Source: Bugula neritina
Taxonomy: Eukaryota; Bryozoa; Gymnolaemata; Cheilostomatida; Bugulidae
Assembly: GCA_964035545.1 (NCBI GenBank)
Contig: OZ037770.1
Location: forward strand, 2,354,001 to 2,418,000
Reading direction: 5' to 3'
DNA length: 64,000 nucleotides
Positions within the stretch are counted from its first letter, which is position 1. Each line of letters starts with the position of its first letter. Both the position numbers and the translations under genes were made by a program. The notes under the pieces are model-generated. The model saw only the letters and a program-made list of their open reading frames with translations, did no database searches and was not told the DNA's origin. Below are positions 12,401 through 24,400 of this stretch, piece by piece.

Positions 12401-15400
12401 TTTGATCACTTGAATGACTAGATGTTTTAACCACAGAGTTTCATCTTCCTAACGACTTTGCAATAAAGTTATACACAGAATGTATTTTCTATTCCTCAGG
12501 ATAATGACGTGATAAAGAAGGCCCACTCAGTGATTGAAGGTCACAGTAAGGAGTGTCACATTGAGATGTCTATCACAAACATTGACAGAACATTTGGTGC
12601 TACTCTCAGCTATGAGATATCAATGTGAGTGAGAGATTCTGTATTCATATTGACTTACTTAAATATGTGATACTGGAATGAAAATGGTCTTGCTTGTATG
12701 ACTAAAACATGGTTATGATCACTTTAGTTATAATCAGTTTGATAATAGAAATAACTAGGTCAAAGTATTTAATGAACAAAATGAAAATCGTAGAAAACTA
12801 TTTCAAGACCTCTCTGTTAGTTTTATTTTCTTCTCATTGAGCTTTAATATGACACTCACACTTTGATAGAACTCAATAACTGGACTTAAACAGACGTTTT
12901 TGTTCTTTCTCAAATCACAGTAACTTATTTTGTCACTCATTTAGTGTAAATCTTGGCTGTGTGTCCAAAACTAAACTTTCCACAACTTTACTTCTCCCAG
13001 CAATCATTACACACTTTCTTTAGCATAGTTGAGTATTCTTAACTCTTCTCCTACAGGAAGTACGGGGAGCGTGGTCTTCCACCCGGCTCCAGTATCAACA
13101 TAAAGCTGGTAGGATCAGCGGGCCAGGCCTTCTGTGCCTTCCTGGCTCAGGGTGTGCATGTGGAGCTGGAAGGAGATGCTAATGACTATGTTGGCAAGGG
13201 GCTGTCAGGTCAGTGCAATTCTCATTGGTTGATTTCCTCTAAAAACTGTTTCCATTAGTCATTGCTATGTGGCTCATTTTATTTAATGTAAATCGACACT
13301 CGATATCTCTATTTAATAGTGATTTTTATCACAATTTACTTGCTAATATATATATATTTTTACACTATACTAATAAAATATTTTAAAATTGCAACTAAAT
13401 GATCAAGTTTTCTTTCTAAGTTGGCTTGATTTCCTGTTTTTTTCCTAAATCTTTAGATCACTATGGAAAAACTTTCATGGTCCATATATATATATGTTTT
13501 AATGTTGCAGAACCCTATCCCAGTTTTTTTGCTATGGATAGTTAGAATAAGCACATAAAAGTATCCCATGTAATGAATTTTCATGTATTTTGAGTAAACT
13601 TTAACTTTTGGTTCTAACTTGCTGTGTACTAATTAAAGTAAAGTGACCCATTTTTATCTTGATAGTCATTTTAGAAACTAATCAAAAGTGAACACTCAAT
13701 TTTTTTAATGCTGGAGATTTGCTTCTCATATCTTTTTGGGTGTAAAGGAAGTATTTTTTAGTCAATACCTGTATGTAGTTGAACGTAGACTGTGATCTGT
13801 CCGGTTTGATAAACAAAAGGTGGTGAGATAGTGGTCTACCCCCCTAAGAACTCTAGACCTGGCTACGACACTGAGAAGAATATCATTGTCGGCAATGTCT
13901 GTCTGTATGGAGCCACTTCAGGGAAAGCTTTCTTCCGAGGTCAAACGGCCGAGAGATTCTGCGTCAGGAACTCTGGTGCTACTGCCATCAGTGAGGTGAA
14001 TGAATGCTTCCATATGATTGGCTCGTTAATGGGCAAACAATCTTGTGTGTTTGAAAACCTGTAAGCATTTCTTCTAAAGGTGGAAAACTTTTAGCTGAGT
14101 AAAGACTGCTTAGATTTAGAAATGATTGTTCACTGTTGACTGTGATAGCCTCCTGCGTAGAAGTATAGTCACCCTGATAGGGTATTCAGTTTTCCAGGAC
14201 ATTTAATCTGCCACGATATTCATTGGAAGACTACATAATTTTGTTTCTCGGTTTCAAAGAATTTAAAAGTATTTTTATGATTTCCTGCAGACTATTTTTT
14301 AAATTTATACAATTGCCTCTGCTCCCACTTATAGTGTATGATATTATGTTCACTGGAAAATTCTTATTGTAACACGTCTCTGCTTATAACATGTAATGGT
14401 CATCAACCATAGCCTTCTGTTCCTTGGCGTAGGGTTGTGGGGATCACGGGTGCGAGTATATGACGGGTGGAATAGCTGTGGTACTCAGTCTAACAGGTAG
14501 AAACTTTGCAGCTGGGATGTCTGGAGGCCTGGCCTTTGTCTATGATATGTAAGTTGATGTAGGAATCGTGTGCTCTTGTAAGGGATATGCTGTAGTTATG
14601 TTGTTTATCAAAACTGAGTCACACTTCGTTATTAATATACTTTGTATACGACTGACTGTGTTTATTTTACAAAGAGGAGTTTTATTTTTTATGTTGAAAC
14701 TAGTAATTGTGTGTTTTACTGCCTTCAGAGCCAAAGAGTTTGAGCCCAAGTGTAACGTGGAAACTGTGGATCTGGAATCTGTGACGGAAGAGGAAGACAT
14801 GACCTTGTTGTTTGACCTACTTACTGAGTTCAAGGCCAAAACGGGCTCGGAGGTTGCCGAAAAGATTCTTAGCCAATGGCCTGCAAGTCTTACTAACTTT
14901 GTCAAGGTAGAGTTGCTGGTTGCATACATATGTCTTTTCTTGGGGTTTCATACTAACAGAGTATAGAAAAAGACTAATAACACTAATGTATCTATTGTAT
15001 GCATGTCACTGTTTACTATCACTATGAGTAGAATGTATTGCTAATATTAAATACCACTCTACTTGTTCTATGTATAAAAACATGTAGTGCATGGTGTTTA
15101 CTTGTAGTTAGCACTCAGTTTTTTTCTCACCCATCTCCTCTTTGTCCTGTTCAGGTAGCGGGTGTAGTTAGTACTCAGCGTCTGAGATAAATAGTAAATG
15201 TATTATTATTTACACACAATACATTAACATAGCTAAATGACAATGTTGAGAGTTGTGTTACCACTGCATGATGACTAGTATTTTGCTATACATGAGCAAA
15301 TCATTTCATCTGTCGCAATATTTATTTGTTCAAGACATATTTTCTCTGGAAATAGCAATAGTTGTGACCAGACAACTTTCATCAGCTCATATACCAAGAT

Positions 15401-18400
15401 TACTATTCTATTATCGGTTTTAAAAATATCAGCATTTCTCTCGTGATTTCAGGTGTTCCCCCGAGAGTATCGTCGCGCACTCGACGACCAGAAGAAAGAG
15501 GCGGAGCAATTGAAAGAGTTGGAGGCCACAACTCCCACTTTCACCATCGAAGGAGTCACGGGAGATGATGAAGACAATGTAGAGGACAAAAGTGTGTAGT
15601 CTCAGTCCATATCCATAATTGATTCTTTGTTTTTAATATCTTATATATAGTCTATGAACTACTAGATGATAACAATTGGTAATTTTTCTTCTCTCTCAAC
15701 AACTTTTGAAGTCGTGTGATTTGAGGTTGTGCTTCATTTTAATTGGGTGTTGATCAGTCTAATATTGTGATTGTCTGCTCGTGTTATAACTTGCTGAACT
15801 TTGGAATGATTTAGAAAAAACAATAGTTAACCAATAAGTTGAATAACTAACAGCCATGTCTGGTATAACCTGGTAAATATGACATTGCAGATGCACATCT
15901 AGCCGTGGAGAGTCACGAGGTTCACGAGGACATCGTCAATGTGTCGGACATTTCTCAGAAACCTCTCAAACTGGAGGTGAGTTCTGATGTCATCACGTGT
16001 TCTTCTGATGTCATCACATGTTCTTCTTATGTCATCATGTGTTCTTCGCATGTTATCACGTGTTCTTGTGATGTCATCACGTATTGTTGTGATGTCATCA
16101 CGTATTCTTCTCATGTCACCACGTGTTCGTGTGATATCATCATATTATGTTTACTGTTTATCTTGGTGTATTTTGCTGCCAAGAAGTTCTAGAAGCTTCT
16201 TCTGTTTTCTGCAGCAGATATATTGGCTGAGTTGCCAGCTGTGAGATACTTTAGTGCTACTAAATGGCAATTATATTCGCTACAAGTAAAGTACTTAGCA
16301 TTTTTCCTTGTGATCACAACTTAATGTTATTGTTTTATATTTTCAGTCTCACTTGGTAGGTATCCTCTGTTGTACTAAGTATGAATGGAGATTGAATCTT
16401 CTAGCATATCATAATGTCGCTGCCGCTCTTGCTGTCAGCTCTTTATTTTGTTGGAATTTGCTCTTCTGCCAGCAAATTTATTGTGAATGATGCTTAGAGA
16501 AATGTTATTGAATATTGTTTTTGGATTGTTTGGAGTTGTTTGCTTGTAAACATGGTTTTGATGGGTAGTTATAAGCTGTGTGTTTGCGTGATGTGACTCA
16601 TACAGTAAACATGGCTGCTGCCGCTGCCTCTCCTTATGCACTTCCTGTTTCTAAAAATAGATTGATTTGATGAGTTATCAGTTCTAAGAATAGACTACAT
16701 GTAGATGAGTCATAGCTTCCGGAACTTGGTTGCACTGGTCATAGTTTCTAAAAATACATAATTGTATTAGTCTTAGCATATCATTAAAGCTTGCACTGCG
16801 CGCCATAATTCAGCTATAAATAATGTACTCCTTTGAGTTTGATAGTGTCTTAAGTTTGTCTTTAAAAGATAGATCTGTGAAAATTTTAAGGTCTAATGAC
16901 TACTTGTGATTTTATTCTAACAAAGATTTGTTGCTTCTTTGCAGTAGAGTTATTTTTTAACATTTTATATTATCAGAAATCTTGCAATTGACCAACTTTT
17001 CCAGATCCAGTATTCTGTACCACTCGGGTAAACAAAGAGCATGTACATTGGTGTATTGTTTGTCATTAGAAAATTAATTTACTGGAAACATCATCATAGA
17101 ATTAGTTCTCTCATACCAAGACCTGTAGCTATATAAGCACATGTTCATTGATCTCTATACTAGAATCGCACACTCAGCACTGGGTCACTGAACATCGAGG
17201 ATCTAGAGGATGTTGTGAAGGACCAATTACACGGCAGACGGGAAAGCGTCAACCTAATTACTTCCGACAAAGTAGATAAAGTCAGGTGAGAATATCTACC
17301 TGTTATCTTATTGTCAGCGTGATGCCGATTGCCAGCGTGGGGCCGCTTTAGGTGTTTCTGGTTTAGCATACCGGTGTCTAACTCTACTACCCATACTCTT
17401 GTTTAAACTGAGCAGGCATGTAAAATGTTGAGATAATCTGTAGAATAATATAAACAATGTTGTGTTTTCTACATATAGTCTATAAATATATGTACATCTT
17501 ATATACTGACAATGTTTTGTATTCTACATGCGCGTCAGAATTAAGGGAAAATAATATTATGTCCTGATAATGTTGTGTATTTTATGTATACTTTTTGTGT
17601 ATTGATATTGCAGTGTGTATGCAGGGGTTTGTAAAATACAGTGGTGTATATGTAGGGGTTTGTAAGATACAGTGGTGTATATGTAGGGGGTTTGTAAGAT
17701 ACAGTGGTGTATGTGTAGGGGGTTTGTAAAATACAGTGGTGTATATGTAGGGGGTTTGTAAGATACAGTGGTGTATATGTAGGGGGTTTGTAAGATACAG
17801 TGGTGTATATGTAGGGGGTTTGTAAGATACAGTAGTGTATATGTAGGGGGTTTGTAAGATACAGTGGTGTATATGTAGGGGGTTTGTAAGATACAGTGGT
17901 GTATATGTAGGGGGTTTGTAAGATACAGTGGTGTATATGTAGGGGGTTTGTAAGATACAGTGGTGTATATGTAGGGGGTTTGTAAGATACAGTGGTGTAT
18001 ATGTAGGGGGTTTGTAAGATACAGTGGTGTATATGTAGGGGGTTTGTAAAATACAGTGGTGTATATGTAGGGGGTTTGTAAGATACAGTGGTGTATATGT
18101 AGGGGTTTGTAAGATACAGTGGTGTATATGTAGGGGGTTTGTAAGATACAGTGGTGTATATGTAGGGGGTTTGTAACATACAGTAGTGTATATGTAGGGG
18201 GTTTGTAAGATACAGTGGTGTATATGTAGGGGGTTTGTAAGATACAGTGGTGTATATGTAGGGGGTTTGTAAAATACAGTGGTGTATATGTAGGGGGTTT
18301 GTAAGATACAGTGGTGTATATGTAGGGGGTTTGTAAGATACAGTGGTGTATATGTAGGGGGTTTGTAAGATACAGTGGTGTATATGTAGGGGGTTTGTAA

Positions 18401-21400
18401 GATACAGAAGAAGTATGTTTAGGGGTGTTTGTAAGATACAGTGGTGTATGTAGGGGGTTTGTAAGATACAGTGGTGTATGCAGGGGGTTTGTAAGATACA
18501 GTGGTGTATATGTAGGGGGTTCGTAAGATACAGAAGAAGTAAAAATGCGTACAGAAAAGCTGAAAACAGATCTAAAGACTGGAAGGAGATCTTCGATCAC
18601 AAGGCTATACGTCGTGGTTTGCAGGTAAGTTAGAGCTCAATGGTGAATCATTAGCTTTACTTTGGTTTTCTTACTCTGAAATATTCTTAGCCAATTAAAA
18701 CCGACATAACATCAAATCTGGAATAGTTGAAGTTGCTCCTTCCGCTATTGTGACAGTTAAACTGTGTTGTACTTCATCTGAGAATAAAATGAAACTCGGA
18801 TTTGTCATTCCAATGTAGCATGTGTAAAAATTGTCAGACACGGGCTATGACCCCCCCCCCCGCCTCTCATTACGTTAATGACATAGCCTGATGACCCATG
18901 AGGAATAATTACTACATTACACTATCATTACCACACGTTCTGGTGGGACTCCAACCTAGTTTAGTTTCCTCATGCACCATTTATTGTAACAACAATATTA
19001 ATAGGCTACAGTATTTAGACTGTGTTCTCATGTCCATCTCGCATTGTGGTGCGGGGGGGTGGGTACCACTGCCCGCTGTGCTAGTAGAACATGTACTAAG
19101 AACAGAGGCTACAGTATTTAGACTGTGTTCTAGGTTCAAGCTGCAAGGTGTATGGACTGCGGAGTTCCCTTCTGTCAGAGTAACAATGGCTGCCCTCTGG
19201 GAAACATCATCCCCAAGTGGAATGACCTCGTCTTCCACGTAACTAATCTCCTAATTTATATCTCAGTGAAAAGTTCGACTTGTGATTGTTCAGTTTTTGT
19301 CATTAACTTAGCCTCCAATTCTCACTTGAACTTGGATTTCTTTAATAGTCATCAGTGCATCTGCCAAATTATTTTCACAATTGAATATAAGTTCTAAGGC
19401 TAAGACCATGAAATGCAAAGGTTATTGTTAGTCAGGGTTTAGAGATAGCTAATTTGTCTTTTCAGCAAACAGTTGTCATCTCTTTGGTTTCAATTAAAAC
19501 TAAACTCTTACTGTATACCAGTGAAAACGTCCCCTGATGATGTAATAATTTTAGGGAAACTGGAAAGAGGCTCTTTACCAGCTTCTACAGACTAATAACT
19601 TCCCAGAATTCACTGGCCGAGTTTGTCCCGCCCCTTGTGAGGTGAGTTATGCCCCGCCCCTTATCATATTATAAGTCATCCCTGTATGGAGGAGTTATGA
19701 TCTTTGCTTTAGCTTTGTTTTCTAAAAACAGTTTATTTCTAGAGAGATTTTAGGGACTGTTTAATTGTCGAAAGGTCTTAATTCATAGAAGTTGATGAAC
19801 CGCATTCGATTTTCATTTCAATGAAGAATATTCTAATTTTTACTTATTTAATGCCCAAACTGTGTAAATGTAGTCACGATAGGCTATTTCTAATCAATTT
19901 TATAAATTTTTACAAGCCATTAGACGTGATGGTCGTATAAACTTGATTCTAAAAAAAAGGTAAGACGCCATAAGTTTAGGTTAGTTTAGTTTTATCCTCT
20001 CTATACAACTCATCAGGGAGCCTGTGTTCTCGGGATAAACAACGACCCGGTGACCATCAAGAACATAGAGAACAACATCATAGAGCACGCCTGGAACCAG
20101 GGCTGGATCAAACCCGAGCCGCCGTCTCATCGCACCGGGAAGAGAGTGGCCATCGTTGGATCCGGGCCTGCTGGACTCGCTGCCGCTGCTCAGCTCAACA
20201 AAGCCGGTCACCTGGTAAGTGCTGCCTGGATTGCAAACAGGAGATAACTCCTAAAGTTACGATGGTGTAGTAAGAGAAATTAATTCAATTTCATTTATAG
20301 AAAGTTATGAGTATAATGATTAGAAGCAGCTGTGGTGTAGGGGTTTAAGCGTTTGCTTAGTAAACACAGAGTCATGGGTTTGAACCCCCATTAAAGGCCA
20401 TTGGTGATGTTAGGAAAAGCATCCAGTCATAATTTCTCCTTTACCCCTTTTGCATGCTTTAAAAAACCTCTTTCCATCAGGGGTTCTCACAGGGATGGCG
20501 ACTATAAACTTACAGTTGAAATTTTATTCAAATAAAGAATGTTTTCTGTATAAATTTCACGCTTTGCATTACTTTATGAAAATATACACAGCACATTTAG
20601 AAAACTAAAATGTCATTACATTTTTACATCCTCCCCACCACAATTTACTTAGTTAATACATCAAAATATCCTTCACCACCAAATAGTTGTGTTTAGGATT
20701 TGGGGTTTCGGTTCATATCATTTGCAGAGAGACAATTGAGTTTGTGTGCAAAAATAAGGGTTTTAAAGTGATTCCCTTCTTTTGTAGTGATTCCATTTAT
20801 GCCACTTCCTGTATGTGGTAGTATAGATAATTTACTCGTTTGATTTGATGTGAACATTGCGACTTGATTCTAATTCTCACAATACGGTAGACATGTTAAA
20901 TATTTGGTCCTACGTGAGTGGCTAGTTAACTATGTCTTGCTTATTGTGGTTCGTGTGTTGTCTGTTGCCTAGGTTACTGTATATGAAAGAGCCGACAGGA
21001 TTGGTGGGTTACTGCGATACGGAATACCCAGTATGAAGTTGGAGAGAGAAATTCTTGACAGGTGTGAATATTTGTTGGTTTTGTTTCTGTGAGCAAATAT
21101 ACTTTAAACGATTATTAAACTTATCAGTAAATTTGTTGACTCTTTTACAATCTTATACAATTTGTTGCTATGAAGTTTTTAGTGTGCAAACATTTGTGGG
21201 AATGTAGTTTGTTGTCTATATGCTGCCTAATCCACAACATAACTACTCTTTTTCCATCATCACTGCTTAGCCAATCATCCATTGATTTATAAATGCCGCT
21301 GTGGTTGGCTGTGATGGCTCTGCTGTGACTGCCATATATGGAAAGACAGCTATGATGTGTACTCTCACTTGCCTAATTTAGCTGTGTTCACCTGTCAACA

Positions 21401-24400
21401 ACCTGCTCACACCTGACTCATTCATTACTCAGCTAGTATTCACCTGTCAACCACCTGCTCACACTTGACTCATCTTATACTCAGCTAGTATTCACCTGTC
21501 AACCACCTGCTCACACTTGTTGAACTGAATCTTGCAGACGTTTGAAGCTGATGGAGGAAGAAGGCATTACATTCAAGGCAGGAGTTGAAGTTGGAGTTAC
21601 CCTCCCGGCCACTGATCTAATCAATGAGTACGGCGCTGTCCTGTTAACCTGTGGCGCCACCTGGCCACGTGACCTGCCTATCCCAGGTATATAACCTGCT
21701 GGCATGTGTCATCTGTCAGCACTACAGAGTCAGCTAATCATTTGCATAACTAAGAAATAAATTGAGAATATCTCACCCGATGTTGAGCTGTTGGTTATTT
21801 TAAGCCAGCTGAAATTCTAGTATTTTATTCTGCTTACATTCTGGTTAGTATTTTTTGTTATCAACTCATAAAAGTTGGTTTGGGATGAGTCATTCAAGGC
21901 ATGCAAGGTCAGGTCAAAGTTGACAGCTTAGATCTGAGTTTATATCTGGCAGCTAGAGTCTATGTTGGTCAGATTTTTTTTGCTAGGCCTTCCGTTTGTG
22001 GCGCACTTCAGTTTTAATATCTTCGAAATGCACTCTTGCTTTTTATGAACACAAGTAGGCAGTTGTTGGGGAAAGTAAAATTCGCTGAAAGTTATATTTT
22101 ACCAGGTTCTGCTAGTGTTATTTCTCGTTTATCTTCCTTGTAATATTAATTGATAACATTTGAACAGGACGTAACCTCAACGGGATACATTTTGCGATGA
22201 ACTTCCTGCGCACCTGGCAGTCGAAGCAGATGACCCTGAACGGGAAGGACAAACAGACAGAGTTTGACGAGGCTCTGATGCAGTCAATGGCAAAAGGAAA
22301 AGACGTTGTTGTGATTGGTGGAGGTGACACAGGAAATGATTGCATCGGCACTTCGCTCCGCCAGGTGGGAATAGTTTGAGTCATCAAGTCTGCTTAAAGT
22401 TGACTCTTTTTAGTTTTGTTACTTTTTGAGTTTGAAATATTTACTTACATGTTAGGTGTACTAGTTTAGCATAAAATATTGAATGCAGATACAAAAGGTT
22501 AACTTTTCTAAGCAGGATAAGGTATGACATAACTTATTCCTAAGTTTCGTAAAATAAACAGCTGTTTCTATTTTAAAATAAAAATTGGTGAATATTTTTG
22601 ACGATTTTGATACATGATTTTTTATTTTTAGGAATTAAATTAGGTTGTTTAAATAAGTTAGTAAGATGTTTATATTGATATTCACGCATCTCAGCTTGAT
22701 TAGTCACTGGAGTTTTCTCTTTGTGATAATTTGTACTGTGTGATTGGCAGGGTGCCAAGTCTATTACGTCATTCGAGATTCTCCCCGAGTCACCCCCAGG
22801 GAGAGCCGATGATAACCCTTGGCCCACTTGGCCTAAGATCATGAGAGTAGATTATGGGCACGAAGAGGTAACACCCCTTACTTTTCTCCTAATCAAACAA
22901 CTGGTTGATTCTAGTTAATGAATTTTTTATCATAATAATTTTAACTTGTAAATTTTTATCAAAGCTTGAGTAAAAGTCTTTCTGCTTGTTGATACACTAT
23001 AACAATGTAATGAAATTTCTATACTTGAGAAATCTAACTTGTTTTAAATGGTTTTTTTCCAAGTCTTTGAATAGTGTTAGATTTTGATATTTGTTGGTGT
23101 TTAGAGATTCAGCTGCCACCTTCATCCTGCTGTCAAAAAGATATTTACCAACATTACATTTTGCACTGTAAGATAAGATCTAGTGTATAGAGCTTGAACA
23201 ACCATATGATTTTAGCCTTGGAACAAATCTAAATGACATATATTTGCCTTCCTATGCTATAGAATTTATTTTTCTATTGTACATATCTCTTAACAAGTGG
23301 TAGGTACAGTGAAGGCAACCTTAAGAAAAGCCTGTGTTCTAGATTAGAAGCTATTTTCCTGCCAGAAATTCAACCAGTGTTATAAACCAAAATTTCTCAA
23401 GAAAAGTTAGGCTATTACAGCTATCCCAATTTCTCCCCTACTGCATCTAAATGTCCACCAAGCGATTATGAAACATAAAAAATGTATTGGAATAAAGTCG
23501 GAGAAACAGACTAAATGTTGCTATCAACCAATCATATCGTGAGTTTCACATTAGCCCTAAATCTGTGCAGGTAGCAGTGAAGATGGGCAAGGACCCCAGA
23601 CACTACTGTATCATGAGTAAAGAGTTTGTGGACGACGGCAATGGCAACGTCTGCGGCGTTAAGACGGTGAAAGTTGATTGGAAGAAAGATGAGACTGGCC
23701 GATGGAACATGAAAGTGTTACCAGGTAGTGCTACTTCTATTAGTTGATGTTACCAAGTAATGCTATTTCTATTAGTTGATGTTACCAGGTAATATTGTCA
23801 GTTGATCCAGAAATAAATTTTGGAATTACCTTGGAATATTACTTAGTAGAAAGACAACTCCTATATAAAGCGTTTATTGTTTCCTGCAGAATCTGGTATA
23901 TGCCATATACTACTCTGTTAACTACAAAGGTTACCAAGCTCTACTCTGGATGTTTTAAGTCCTACTCTGGGTGTTTCAAGTATTACTTGACATGTTTGCA
24001 GACACTGATGAGCTGTACAAGTGTGACTTGGTGCTGCTGGCCATGGGATTCCTCGGACCGGAGAAGTCTGTGGTCAAAGAACTCAGTCTAGACTGTGATC
24101 CCAGGTCCAACATGAAGACCCCGCCCAACAAGTACAACACCTCCGTACCCAAGGTCTATGCAGCTGGGGACTGCAGGTTAGGGTTTCACTGCGCGTCATG
24201 TGACCTTATTCTAGGTCATGTGACCTTATTCTAAGTCATGTGACCTTATTCTAGGTCATGTGGTCAGTTTACAATATGTCATGTGACTGCCTCCTGCTCC
24301 GTATTAAGCTGATGTCAGGGCATATGACACCTGGGCATGTGACACCTGGGTATGTGACACCTGGGTATGTGACACCTGGGTATGTGACACTTGGGCGGAA

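Noticed and set aside
17611-18533. CRISPR-like regular spacing
   Set aside because: Units are contiguous with no unique spacers, in a eukaryotic intron; the same holds for the 19-bp arrays.
18534-18554. Use of acceptor 18554 instead of 18533 for GOGAT exon 30
   Set aside because: In frame, but it would remove seven codons whose sequence (RSKNAYR) fits the family; kept only as an alternative.
17541-18600. Long minus-strand frames (up to 347 codons, YTPLYLTNP repeats)
   Set aside because: They are translations of the 32-bp minisatellite. The unit lacks stops on that strand, and the same array is intronic in GOGAT on the other strand.
18851-18862. C-homopolymer in intron 30
   Set aside because: A simple repeat without further structure.
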